A stretch of 39,136 nucleotides of DNA, from contig DIYZ01000009.1 of the NCBI GenBank assembly GCA_002427845.1, positions 2,448 through 41,583 of the forward strand. The letters are read 5' to 3'. Below are positions 16,417 to 24,376 of the stretch, piece after piece. The notes under the pieces are model-generated. The model was not told the DNA's origin, ran no database searches, and saw nothing but the letters and a program-made list of their open reading frames with translations. The stretch comes from Chloracidobacterium sp. UBA6041. Lineage in GTDB: Bacteria; Acidobacteriota; Blastocatellia; Pyrinomonadales; Pyrinomonadaceae. The stretch's first letter is position 1; every line of letters starts with the position of its first letter. Made by a program: the position numbers and the translations under genes.

Positions 16417-17826
16417 ATGGCCAAGAAGGGCTCAGTACTCATCGTCGACGACGAGGAGATAATGCGCGAGGTGCTGGAGACGCTACTCTCTTCGGAAGGC
16501 TATCGTGTGGACCTCGCCAAGACCGGCGAAGAGGGGCTCGAGTCATATGGTCGCCGCGCTTACGACGTGGTTTTGCTCGATGTTTCCATGCCGGGCATAG
16601 GCGGCCTGCGCGCGTTGGAAGAATTCTTGAAGATGGATTCCGACGCAGTCATCGTCATGATCACAGCTTACGCCACCTTCGATACTGCCATCGCAGCGTG
16701 GGAGCACGGGGCCTTCGGTTGCATCCGCAAGCCTTTCCAAAACGAGCAGATCACCGCCACTGTTTCCGCCGGAATCAAACGGCGGAGCAAGGAAGAGGAA
16801 AGGCGAACCCTCAGGCGCGCGATGAGTCGCGCCGTAGACCGTGGCGCCATGGTCGGGCATTCCGATGTCATGCAGGAAGTCTTCCGCCTGGTGGACCAGG
16901 TCGCGCCGGCCCGTTCGACCGTTTTGATTACCGGTGAGAGCGGGACGGGAAAAGAACTAATCGCGAAGGCAATTCACGAGGCGAGCCCGCGCGCCGGAAA
17001 ACCTTTCGTTACCGTTAACACCTCAAACATTCCTTCGGAGCTGCTCGAGTCGGAACTTTTTGGCCATACGCGGGGCGCCTTCACCGGTGCAGTGGCGGCA
17101 AAAAAGGGACTATTTGAAGTTGCTGATAGCGGCTCAATTTTTCTCGATGAGATAGGCGACATTCCACCCGAAACGCAAGTGCGCCTCCTGCGTGTTATCC
17201 AGGAACGCGAGTTTACTCCGCTTGGGGATACAACACCGCGCCGTGTTGACGTGCGTATCATCGCGGCTACCAACATCGAGCTGAAGGAAGCTGTAAAGCA
17301 GGGTACATTCCGCGAAGACTTGTATTACCGGCTGGCGGTGGTGCCTATTGAGTTGCCGCCATTGCGCGATAGGCGCGAGGACATCCTGCCGCTGGCCCAG
17401 CATTTCATTGCGAAGTATAACGACGAGAACGGTCGGAAAGTGTCTGAACATATAGCGCCCGAGGTGCTCGCGCTGCTCGAGGCCTACTCATGGCCCGGCA
17501 ACGTTCGCGAACTCGAAAATGCGATTGAGCGAGCGGTGGTTATCGCTCCTGGAGAGGAAGTTTCGCGCGAGTGTCTGCGACCCGAGATTAGCGACCCGCA
17601 GTCGGTAATCGTCGCATCAGAAGAAGGCGCCAGCAGGGGGGCGGTTCAGGAGCTTGGGCGCGGCATTAATTTTTACGAACAAGTGCGCCGTTTTGAGATC
17701 GACCTTATTCGCCGCGCGCTCGAACAAACTGGTGGCCATCAATCGCGCGCGGCCCGCTTGCTGGGGATGAACGCAACCACGCTCAATTCGAAAATCAAGA
17801 CCTACCGGATTAGCCTGCGGCCGTGA
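16417..17826 (+). CDS. NtrC-family sigma54-dependent response regulator
   Basis: Protein of 469 residues with three domains. The receiver (about 5-120) has Asp11/Asp12, phospho-acceptor Asp55 (VLLDVSMPG), Thr83 and Lys105. The AAA+ domain (about 145-375) has Walker A GESGTGKE at 173-180, the sigma54-contact loop GAFTGA at 220-225, Walker B IFLDEIGD, and arginine-finger region FREDLYYRL. A Fis-type helix-turn-helix closes it (HQSRAARLLGMNATTLNSKI). It should activate sigma54 promoters when phosphorylated, likely by the upstream kinase. The ATG at 16417 is chosen over a TTG eight codons earlier because it gives the normal receiver start and has GGAAAG nearby. Confidence 0.94.
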   Translation: MAKKGSVLIVDDEEIMREVLETLLSSEGYRVDLAKTGEEGLESYGRRAYDVVLLDVSMPGIGGLRALEEFLKMDSDAVIVMITAYATFDTAIAAWEHGAFGCIRKPFQNEQITATVSAGIKRRSKEEERRTLRRAMSRAVDRGAMVGHSDVMQEVFRLVDQVAPARSTVLITGESGTGKELIAKAIHEASPRAGKPFVTVNTSNIPSELLESELFGHTRGAFTGAVAAKKGLFEVADSGSIFLDEIGDIPPETQVRLLRVIQEREFTPLGDTTPRRVDVRIIAATNIELKEAVKQGTFREDLYYRLAVVPIELPPLRDRREDILPLAQHFIAKYNDENGRKVSEHIAPEVLALLEAYSWPGNVRELENAIERAVVIAPGEEVSRECLRPEISDPQSVIVASEEGASRGAVQELGRGINFYEQVRRFEIDLIRRALEQTGGHQSRAARLLGMNATTLNSKIKTYRISLRP

Positions 17827-17880
17827 GCAAGGACTGGTTCGCACGCTTTGCCGGGGCGGCCGCGCACCGAACTACAAAAA

Positions 17881-18019
17881 GAGCGAAGGCAAGCCCGCCT
17901 TCCCGACCCGAGAGACTTTCCGGATTGCATCTAAATTTATCTTGAGGGCCTTTCAAATTCAGCAGGTGTCACGCAACCGAATGAAGCCCAGGTTCAGGGA
18001 GGTGGGCTCGCCCCCGCTC
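17881..18019. repeat. inverted-repeat pair flanking about 90 nt
   Basis: A 24-nt sequence at 17881-17904 (begins GAGCGAAGGCAAGCCC) and the reverse complement of 17997-18019 (begins GAGCGGGGGCGAGCCC) match at about four of five positions. Each copy is itself partly self-complementary. The arrangement resembles a small non-coding MITE or two inverted REP units. The stretch 17827-18087 contains no gene. Confidence 0.6.
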
Positions 18020-18042
18020 TTGCTTTCTGCTTAAACATAGTG

Positions 18043-18078
18043 GTGCTCTTTGCGTCTTTCTGGCTTTGTGGTGAAATC
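18043..18078. repeat. CTTTGCGTCTTT-type repeat before the glycosylase
   Basis: The stretch CTCTTTGCGTCTTTCTGG followed by CTTTGTGGTGAAAT resembles the dispersed CTTTGCG repeats common in environmental genomes and shares CTTTGCG units with 18712-18797 at the other end of the same gene. Confidence 0.55.
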
Positions 18079-18087
18079 TATTTGGAA

Positions 18088-18753
18088 ATGTCCGCAAGAG
18101 AATCAAAGCAAGCGCGGTTCAACCGTCTCGCGACGAAAGCTGCGGCGTGCGCTCGCTGCCCCGCGATGTGTGAGCGGACGGCAGTACTGAGTGAGTTAAA
18201 TGGATCTGTTTCAGCTCGGATAATGTTTATCGGCGAAGCTCCCGGACGCAAAGGCGCCGACCGCACTCGCATACCTTTCAGCGGAGATCAGTCAGGCAGA
18301 AACTTTGATCGCTTTCTCGCCTCAATTGGTTTGAGCCGGCAACAGATCTTCATCACGAGCGCCGCCCTTTGTAATCCTCGCAGCGATTCAGGGGCCAACC
18401 GGAAACCGAGCAAAACCGAACTGGTAAATTGTTCTACCTTTCTGCGACAGACTTTGGAGATTGTTAATCCCGAGGTCGTCGTAACACTCGGTTCAGTCGC
18501 TCTCGATGCGCTTAAGTCGATCGAGACTCACGGTCTGGTTCTCAAGGAATCGGCGGCAGGGGTGTACCACTGGAATGGGCGCGTGCTGGTGCCGATTTAT
18601 CATCCCAGCCCGCAGGTTCTGGCTTCGCATCGCCGCGAAGCCGAGCAGTTGCGCGATTACAAAGTAGTCAAACAAGCTTTGAAAGTGATTGAGACACCCT
18701 TGAATTCAAAACCGCAAAGAGCGCAAAGCTTCGCTCAAAGGCGCGCAAAGTAG
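18088..18753 (+). CDS. family 4/5-like uracil-DNA glycosylase with 4Fe-4S cluster
   Basis: Removes uracil from DNA at the start of base-excision repair. In 221 residues: four cluster Cys, two in CARC (21, 24) and two in CNPR...NC (95, 115); active-site motif GEAPGRKGA at 49-57; and HPSP at 172-175. The arrangement matches the iron-sulfur family 4 enzymes; the exact subfamily was not settled. MSARES at 18088 is chosen because the upstream in-frame codons come from a CTTTGCG-type repeat, not from the family. The last dozen or so residues (KPQRAQSFAQRRAK) also come from such a repeat (18712-18773). Confidence 0.88.
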   Translation: MSARESKQARFNRLATKAAACARCPAMCERTAVLSELNGSVSARIMFIGEAPGRKGADRTRIPFSGDQSGRNFDRFLASIGLSRQQIFITSAALCNPRSDSGANRKPSKTELVNCSTFLRQTLEIVNPEVVVTLGSVALDALKSIETHGLVLKESAAGVYHWNGRVLVPIYHPSPQVLASHRREAEQLRDYKVVKQALKVIETPLNSKPQRAQSFAQRRAK

Positions 18754-18797
18754 TTCTTTGCGTATCTTTGCGGCAATTCTTTGCGAACTTTGCGATT
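18712..18797. repeat. CGCAAAG/CTTTGCG inverted repeat at the glycosylase 3' end
   Basis: CCGCAAAGAGCGCAAAG (18712-18728) is nearly the reverse complement of 18756-18773 (CTTTGCGTATCTTTGCGG); one extra base separates them. More CTTTGCG units follow to 18797. The left arm is translated as the end of the glycosylase and the stop codon lies in the loop. Confidence 0.75.
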
Positions 18798-18817
18798 AGT
18801 CTCTTCCTTGGGTAGAC

Positions 18818-19963
18818 ATGACTGAAGCAGTGGAACAAATTGCCATCTGGAAGTCGCCACTCAACGATACTCACGCGTGCCTGGGCGCGACGATGACCGT
18901 GCGAGACGGTTGTTATGTTCCTGGATCCTACGGCGACATGTTGTTTGAGTATGCGGCCGTGCGCGAAGGCGGCGTCGGAGTTATCGATCTATCGAACAGG
19001 GGCCGCATCCTGGTGAGCGGTTCGGAAGCCATTCAGTTTCTCAACGGACTCGTTACGAACGACATGAAAACGCTCGCCGAGAATAGTTGGATGCCCGCGG
19101 CGTTTCCGAATGTGCAGGGCCGGCTAATAGCGAGTGTTCGGGTTGTGCGCTTGAAAGATGAAAGGACAGACAGGAATGTCTGTCCTACTTTTCTGATTGA
19201 CACAGAAGCGGCCACACACGACCGCGTTTTGAAAACCATCGAGCGCTTTACATTAGCCGGAGACTTCAGAGTTAGCGATCTTACAGACAAAACCTTTCTT
19301 TTGACTGTGCAGGGCAAAAAGGCGGCAAGTATCGTTCGTACAGTTGTGGATGAAGAAGCCGCGGGATTGGCGTCTAACGGAGCAATGCAGCTTAGCCGCC
19401 AACAGAGCGAACTGACAGTGGTCCATGCAACGCACACCGGTGAAGACGGATTTGATTTTATTGCAAGTGCAGATCAGGCAAGCAGGTTGTGGAACGACTT
19501 TCACGATGCCGGCGCGCGGCCGGTTGGATACGACGCTCTCGAGATACTGGGGATCGAAGCGGGACTACCCAAATATGGCGTCGACATGGATGAAACAACC
19601 ATCGTCACAGAAGCCGCGCTGGACGCCGCCGTCAGTTATACAAAGGGTTGTTATGTCGGCCAGGAGATCATTGCGCGCATAAAATATCGCGGGCATGTAG
19701 CCAAGAAGCTATCCGGCCTGGCGTTCGATCCGGCGGAGGAAGTTGAAGCGGGCGCCGTTATCAAATCGACGGATGGCAGGGAGATTGGCCGGATAACTTC
19801 CGTCACCTATTCTCCCCATCTGGGCCGCGCCATCGCGCTGGGCTATTTGAAATACGACTATCTCGCTCCAGGCACCGGCGTGAAAATCATCGCCGGCGAC
19901 GAAGAGATACCAGCGCAAGTTACCGAGCTTCCGTTTGTGCGGTTTGGGGGGTTCAACGAATAA
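18818..19963 (+). CDS. ygfZ: folate-binding YgfZ / GcvT-like iron-sulfur protein
   Basis: Protein of 381 residues related to the T-protein of glycine cleavage. The YgfZ signature KGCYVGQE, with its conserved Cys, is at about residues 275-282, followed by IARIKYRGHVAKKL. N-terminal features such as GVIDLSNRGRILVSG and FLNGLVTND fit the family. Members use tetrahydrofolate and help maintain certain Fe-S enzymes; the upstream Fe-S glycosylase may be a client, but this is only inference. A 24-nt perfect palindrome (19163-19186) lies in frame and adds residues around ERTDRNVCPT between two conserved strands. Confidence 0.92.
   Translation: MTEAVEQIAIWKSPLNDTHACLGATMTVRDGCYVPGSYGDMLFEYAAVREGGVGVIDLSNRGRILVSGSEAIQFLNGLVTNDMKTLAENSWMPAAFPNVQGRLIASVRVVRLKDERTDRNVCPTFLIDTEAATHDRVLKTIERFTLAGDFRVSDLTDKTFLLTVQGKKAASIVRTVVDEEAAGLASNGAMQLSRQQSELTVVHATHTGEDGFDFIASADQASRLWNDFHDAGARPVGYDALEILGIEAGLPKYGVDMDETTIVTEAALDAAVSYTKGCYVGQEIIARIKYRGHVAKKLSGLAFDPAEEVEAGAVIKSTDGREIGRITSVTYSPHLGRAIALGYLKYDYLAPGTGVKIIAGDEEIPAQVTELPFVRFGGFNE
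19163..19186. repeat. GTAGGACAG-type palindrome inside ygfZ
   Basis: Perfect 10-nt arms AGGACAGACA and TGTCTGTCCT with a GGAA loop. It shares its core with the element at 4624-4691. It keeps the ygfZ frame open and is translated. Confidence 0.88.
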
Positions 19964-19992
19964 GTCCCACAGAGTTTCTTTTCAAAACCGAA

Positions 19993-20265
19993 ATGTCTGA
20001 ACAACAGATGTCCGACAACGATAAGTCGCGCGATCTCGATCAGGAACAAGCGCGCCTTGCTTACACAATCATCGAATCACTTCTCGAACACACGCGCGTC
20101 GTCAGCGATCTGATCGCGCTCATGGCCCAGACGCTCGACGAAGACACCAGCAAAGCGCTCACGCAGACGCCAGTCTGGACTGCCTACCTTGATAGCCGCC
20201 GCGCAATGGAGCGCACCCGTGCCGACGTGGAAAAGTTTGCGGAGATCATGAAAGGCCTTGAGTGA
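19993..20265 (+). CDS. small hypothetical protein
   Basis: Cytoplasmic protein of 90 residues, largely helical by composition: an acidic N-terminus (MSEQQMSDNDKSRDLDQE) followed by amphipathic stretches (ARLAYTIIESLLEHTRVVSDLIALMAQTL and DSRRAMERTRADVEKFAEIM in shorter parts). No family recognised. It follows ygfZ by 29 nt on the same strand and may be co-transcribed. No nucleotide-binding or metal motif is visible. Confidence 0.65.
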   Translation: MSEQQMSDNDKSRDLDQEQARLAYTIIESLLEHTRVVSDLIALMAQTLDEDTSKALTQTPVWTAYLDSRRAMERTRADVEKFAEIMKGLE

Positions 20266-20281
20266 GGAATAAGCGCGACGA

Positions 20282-20839
20282 TTAGCCACCCGCCTCCATG
20301 TAATTCAAAAGCTCACGCAGCGCTCGCTTCTGTGTCTCGCCCACTGAAAACTTTACCCCGTCGAATTCAATCTGAAATTCCCTGGCGTTTGTGATCTTCA
20401 CGAATGTTTCGTAAGGCATGCGAAAGACGAGCCGCTCACCCATCCAGACCCGCCCCGGAACGGGGCGCTTGATGGCCCATCGATTGGAACTGAGAAAAAC
20501 TGTTTCGCCGTCGATGATAAAAACTACGTAGAGGTCCGTGCTTAATCTTCCCTTCACGACGGTCTGCAGTTCGAAGTCGACTATGGAAGGCGTAGCAGGC
20601 TTGTGCCCCGGAAAACTAAACGACGGGCTCATATGAAGACTATAGTATTTGTCCTTTTCACCGGAGATCTGCACCGGCGCGAGTCTGACCGTTGTTCGAT
20701 CTTTGCTGTTGTTGTAAGAGGTTTCGATTTTCGCAGCTTGCGGCGCGGCCGGCCTGCTATTCTGGCCGGAGTAAAGCGGCGTTGTTGTGACCACCGCCAG
20801 AATCAGCAAAGACCAAAGACTTTTCATCGTAGTTTTCAC
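20282..20839 (-). CDS. secreted hypothetical protein
   Basis: Protein of 185 residues with an N-terminal signal (SLWSLLILAVVTTTPLYSG) and a mature part of about 160 residues predicted to be beta-rich (DFELQTVVKG, LYVVFIIDGETVFLSS, RLVFRMPYETFVKI). No family recognised. The GTG at 20839 overlaps the methyltransferase stop as GTGA; an ATG at 20827 four codons later is the alternative and leaves a good signal peptide. Coupling suggests co-expression rather than a shared pathway. Its 3' end faces the small protein gene at 19993-20265. Confidence 0.7.
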   Translation of the reverse strand: MKTTMKSLWSLLILAVVTTTPLYSGQNSRPAAPQAAKIETSYNNSKDRTTVRLAPVQISGEKDKYYSLHMSPSFSFPGHKPATPSIVDFELQTVVKGRLSTDLYVVFIIDGETVFLSSNRWAIKRPVPGRVWMGERLVFRMPYETFVKITNAREFQIEFDGVKFSVGETQKRALRELLNYMEAGG

Positions 20840-21429
20840 ACGCGACAGGCAATCAGATTAATAATTCCCAGCAGGCTGCGCTCAACTTTCACCAATTCAA
20901 GACCATTAGCTTGGGCCTCTTCCGCGGTGCGGCGATTGAAGTGATCGTCGAACAGTGGGACCGTGATCAGATTTAGTAAATCAAAGACTGGTCCCAGCAA
21001 CCCGCTTGGGCGCACGTGCTCGAGCAGGATCACTGGGCCGCCGGATTTCACTACGCGACGTAATTCCGAGAACGCTTCCGCAGGTCGCGCAAGCGAGCAG
21101 AAGACCAGCGTCGCGAACGCCGCGTCGAAAGAATTGTTTTTGAATGGCAGGTGTTCAGCACAACTCTGGATCAGCCGCACACGGTCTGGCTTTTCCTTCT
21201 CCCTCGCCAGCCGCAGCATTCCGCTGCTTGGCTCGGTGGCAACTCCCACTGTGTTTGTTGGATAGAAAACAAAATTCAGTCCGGTGCCGGCTCCTAATTC
21301 AAGTACGCGCGCCCCTTCAGGCAGGTAACGAAGAGCAGTTGCGCGCAGGCGCGCCAGAAACCACCGGTCAAGCGGCCGCATCGCCTTGTCATAATGCGGC
21401 GCGAGGTCGTCGTAAGTGCGAGCTGGCAT
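20836..21429 (-). CDS. class I SAM-dependent methyltransferase
   Basis: Protein of 197 residues in the UbiE/Methyltransf_11 style. Motif I is VLELGAGTGLNF at about residues 42-53, an acidic post-I residue follows, then motif II-like AAFATLVFCSLARP and motif III-like VVKSGGPVILLEHVRPSG. A phosphatidylethanolamine or quinone methylase is possible by resemblance, but the substrate cannot be read from sequence. It is upstream of, and translationally coupled to, the secreted protein gene at 20282. Confidence 0.88.
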   Translation of the reverse strand: MPARTYDDLAPHYDKAMRPLDRWFLARLRATALRYLPEGARVLELGAGTGLNFVFYPTNTVGVATEPSSGMLRLAREKEKPDRVRLIQSCAEHLPFKNNSFDAAFATLVFCSLARPAEAFSELRRVVKSGGPVILLEHVRPSGLLGPVFDLLNLITVPLFDDHFNRRTAEEAQANGLELVKVERSLLGIINLIACRV

Positions 21430-21596
21430 TGTTAGAGAATTAAGACAGACATGCTTGCTGTTATCTAACTGAAGTTTATTCCGAGACTAAAAAGTCTTGA
21501 AGATTTTCCATATAGTATTTGATAAATGGAAACTCTGCCGCGCTTATTGTTAGTCAGCGAGCAGTTCCAGTCTGACGTATGCGCATGAATACGTAT

Positions 21597-21992
21597 CTAA
21601 CGAATGATCATGATCACCTGCCGCTCACGTCCGCCATCAAACTCACCAAGAAAAATTCCCTGCCAGCGCCCGAGCAGCAGTTTCCCTTCTGCGAACGGAA
21701 TGGTTACAGATGAACCAACCAGAGTCGCTTTGATGTGCGCATCGGAATTCTCTTCGCCGTGACGAAAGCCCATGCCGTGTTGCGGAATGAGGGTGCGAAA
21801 AGCATGGAGCATGTCTCGCGGCACATCCGGGTCGGCATTTTCGTTCACAGTTAACCCCGCAGTAGTGTGTTGCACATACAACACGACCACGCCTTCCTGT
21901 TCGCCGGATGCAGTCAGCTTTTGCTGCACCTCCTCGGTAAACTCAACCAACTCTTCGCGCTCGCGCGAGCGCACTTTCAGTACACACAACAT
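21597..21992 (-). CDS. YjbQ/UPF0047 family protein
   Basis: Protein of 131 residues with the full YjbQ signature: HTTAGLTVNENADPDV at about 42-57, a NSDAHIKA segment, and GRWQGIFLGEFDGGRERQV near the end. The family has been called a secondary thiamine-phosphate synthase enzyme because some members complement thiE mutants, but its main role is unclear. The start overlaps the last 16 nt of the upstream secreted-protein gene, indicating one transcript. Confidence 0.93.
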   Translation of the reverse strand: MLCVLKVRSREREELVEFTEEVQQKLTASGEQEGVVVLYVQHTTAGLTVNENADPDVPRDMLHAFRTLIPQHGMGFRHGEENSDAHIKATLVGSSVTIPFAEGKLLLGRWQGIFLGEFDGGRERQVIMIIR

Positions 21993-23554
21993 ACTACAAA
22001 CCTTTTGCTTACCTCCGCGCTGAATGCGTCAACTGCTCGATTCTGAATCATAAGCGTGGCGGGTCCACTCTTAATCTCTTTAGGCAAACGCACGATCAGC
22101 AACTCGCCCGAGTACGAGGAGAAGTCTCCCGGTCCAAGGGTGAAGCGGTGCCCTTCCTGTTCAATGGTGATGCGCACAAAGTTTGGGTTGTAGTCCACTC
22201 CACGCGCGCGAATCGTAGCGAACTTGCTATGCATGTCATACTTGGGAAATGTCCGTCCCTGGCTGGCCTGAAGTCGGGACATCTCACGGAGCGGGGCGAG
22301 TTCCTCCTGGGTCGATTCATTTAAGTCGATGAGGTCCGGCGGCAAGGGGTCTTCTAATATTTCAATCGCCACCGGCTCACTCATTCCCGTTTGTTCGCCG
22401 CGCAATTGGTTAAAAATCCGAACCTGGGCTTTCCCGATAATCTGCTTCGTCGTTCGTACAAAGAAGAGCACTGGGGCATCTGCTACCTTTGGACCAAACT
22501 TCAGCGAGCTCCTTTCCACCGGCACTATGTAACGCGCGCTCCCTTGCTCGATGACGATGACAGTTTTGGAAGGGTCTGGATCAAGCGTGCGTCGATAATC
22601 CACCGAAAGCATCATCGATTGCCCCGCGCCAATGCGGGTCGGAGCGACCATAAGCAAACGCGACGCGTTTAGCGCGGGCGCTTCGGCGGAACGCGCGGAA
22701 TCAGCGATGGTTGCTTTGAGTGTTACAGCGTCGCCGTCCTGTCCATTTGCGCGCAGGTGTATTTCTACGTCTGCCGGACCCATCGTCAACGCCGCCGGAA
22801 CATCCACTTCCAGAATGTCTCGTGCCGGAAAAAATCCGACGCCACGGTTACGATTCTCGACCCGCAACGGCTCATTCGTTACCCGCGTTTGCGCGTCGTA
22901 GTAAGTGTCGCCTTGTTTGAAACGAACTACCACGGCGGAATTGGGATCGTCAGGGTCTGCCAGTGGGTTAATTGAGAGGCGAGCCGTTTGGCCGCGCTCG
23001 AGACGCCAGCCGAAATCGTTACCCTGCATCCTGGTCCCTGGCGGCGGAATCAAGCCCGCGTTAATCGTCATCACGGCTACGCTGCCGACCACCGGACGAA
23101 GCGGCTTTTCAACGATGGTTAGAGTTATTGGGTTGCCACGCTCGCCGCGGTAAGTCAGTGTCAGTTCTGCCGCGCCCGTATGCAGACCCGCTGGCACAAC
23201 GAAATTGACGCTCTGGTAAGCATGCATCTGATTTCCACGCGCCTCGGCGGGACGGTCCACATTGGCATCGCTTCGCGTATACGGATTCGATCTCAGGATC
23301 GCGTTCACCGTGCGAATCTTTGCGTCTTGAGAGACGCCATCTTGCGAAACAGTGAGTTTGAAATCTTCAGCCGGAAGCATCAGCGGCGACGCTCCTCCAT
23401 CGATGTCCTCCACCAGCAATTGCATGATCTGGCCGGGGACAGCCTTGTCGTAAGGCGCGATTTGGGCGACGTGAAAGCTCCGTGATTGCTGTGCTAGCGT
23501 GGGGAGCGAGAGGGCGACGAGCAACAGCACAGATAAAACACGAGTGGTCTTCAT
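21977..23554 (-). CDS. large secreted protein with predicted beta-sandwich domains
   Basis: Protein of 525 residues with a classic signal peptide (MKTTRVLSVLLLVALSLPTLAQ). The mature part alternates strands and conserved-looking repeats such as VNFVVPAGLHTGAAELTLTYRG, VDVPAALTMGPADVEIHLRANG and PKEIKSGPATLMIQNRA. This is the cadence of IPT/TIG or other Ig-like domains, perhaps four copies. No catalytic motif is visible. A TATAAT hexamer and AAGGAG ribosome site precede the ATG. It is followed by yjbQ with a 16-nt overlap, so the end residues FVVCCVY are in shared DNA. Confidence 0.75.
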   Translation of the reverse strand: MKTTRVLSVLLLVALSLPTLAQQSRSFHVAQIAPYDKAVPGQIMQLLVEDIDGGASPLMLPAEDFKLTVSQDGVSQDAKIRTVNAILRSNPYTRSDANVDRPAEARGNQMHAYQSVNFVVPAGLHTGAAELTLTYRGERGNPITLTIVEKPLRPVVGSVAVMTINAGLIPPPGTRMQGNDFGWRLERGQTARLSINPLADPDDPNSAVVVRFKQGDTYYDAQTRVTNEPLRVENRNRGVGFFPARDILEVDVPAALTMGPADVEIHLRANGQDGDAVTLKATIADSARSAEAPALNASRLLMVAPTRIGAGQSMMLSVDYRRTLDPDPSKTVIVIEQGSARYIVPVERSSLKFGPKVADAPVLFFVRTTKQIIGKAQVRIFNQLRGEQTGMSEPVAIEILEDPLPPDLIDLNESTQEELAPLREMSRLQASQGRTFPKYDMHSKFATIRARGVDYNPNFVRITIEQEGHRFTLGPGDFSSYSGELLIVRLPKEIKSGPATLMIQNRAVDAFSAEVSKRFVVCCVY

Positions 23555-23577
23555 ATTCTTCTCCTTCGCTGCAAATC

Positions 23578-23583
23578 ATTATA
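23578..23583 (-). promoter_or_regulatory. -10 element of the secreted-protein gene
   Basis: Reverse strand shows TATAAT about 24 nt before the ATG at 23554, with AAGGAG between. A convincing -35 was not found (TTTGCA is too close, TTTTAC a little too far). Confidence 0.4.
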
Positions 23584-23688
23584 GCCGGGGCGCGAGCTGC
23601 AAAGTAAAAGCCTTGACGACTGATAACCGTCGACGGCCGGCCGGAGGCATGACATCATGCTCAAACTTCTGCACTTACGAAAACCAAC

Positions 23689-23723
23689 AAAAAGGCCTGG
23701 CCGAGAAACTCGGTGACAGGCCT
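23689..23723 (-). terminator. intrinsic terminator after bioY
   Basis: AGGCCTG (23693-23699) pairs with CAGGCCT (23717-23723) and inner CCGAG with CTCGG around an AAA loop. On the minus strand the stem is followed by TTTTTGTT. It is 25 nt past the bioY stop. Confidence 0.85.
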
Positions 23724-23747
23724 CTAAACCATAAGGAGTCGGTGTTG

Positions 23748-24353
23748 TTAGTGGGAGGCTTTGCGTCGCAGAAGTGCCCAGCCCGTAGGCAGGACCGCCG
23801 CTGCCAAAACGATCTTCACGATATCGCCGATGATGAAAGGTTTTACGCCCGCGTGGAAAGCTACCGTCAGTCCCATAAACTGGGAAAGCCACGCCCAACC
23901 GGCGAGAATAATAATTGCCGAACCCACACCCATCGCTACTATCGCGCCGAAAAAGCTTTTGTCCCATCCGTTTTCGGCGAAGGTGCCTGTGACAAATGCC
24001 GCGGCGGGAAAGGCCACGAGATAGCCGCCCGTTGGTCCCAGTAGATGCGCAAGACCGCTGAGTCCGCCGTAAAAGAAAGGCAGCCCACTCGCGCCTTCAA
24101 TCAAATAAACGATCATCGCCATGGCGCCGAGACGCGAACCCAGTAATGCGCCGGTTAACAAGACTGCAAACGTCTGCCCCGTAATCGGCACCGGGCCAAC
24201 AGGAATGACGACCTGGGCGGCGAGGGCAGTCAGCAAGCTAAACGCCACCACCAGCGAAACAGAGCGCGTCCAGTCCAGGGGCGCCAGCGCCGCGCTGAGA
24301 AGCGTGTCCGGCGGAGCGTAAGATTGGGCGTAAGAGTTGGCGGTAGAATTCAT
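23748..24353 (-). CDS. bioY: BioY-type biotin transporter substrate-binding component
   Basis: Six-helix membrane protein of 201 residues. Family features are AQVVIPVGPVPITGQTFAVLL in the first helices, GALLGSRLGA, then YLIEGASGLPFF and GPTGGYLVAFP, and a C-terminal KPFIIGDIVKI. BioY is the S component of ECF biotin importers and may work alone or with energising AT units elsewhere; none is in the window. It starts 24 nt after hppA on the same strand and ends at a strong terminator, so it may be the last gene of that transcript or have its own promoter in the GAGTTTAGA-rich spacer. Confidence 0.93.
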   Translation of the reverse strand: MNSTANSYAQSYAPPDTLLSAALAPLDWTRSVSLVVAFSLLTALAAQVVIPVGPVPITGQTFAVLLTGALLGSRLGAMAMIVYLIEGASGLPFFYGGLSGLAHLLGPTGGYLVAFPAAAFVTGTFAENGWDKSFFGAIVAMGVGSAIIILAGWAWLSQFMGLTVAFHAGVKPFIIGDIVKIVLAAAVLPTGWALLRRKASH

Positions 24354-24376
24354 GCATTGAGTTTAGAGTTTCGAGT

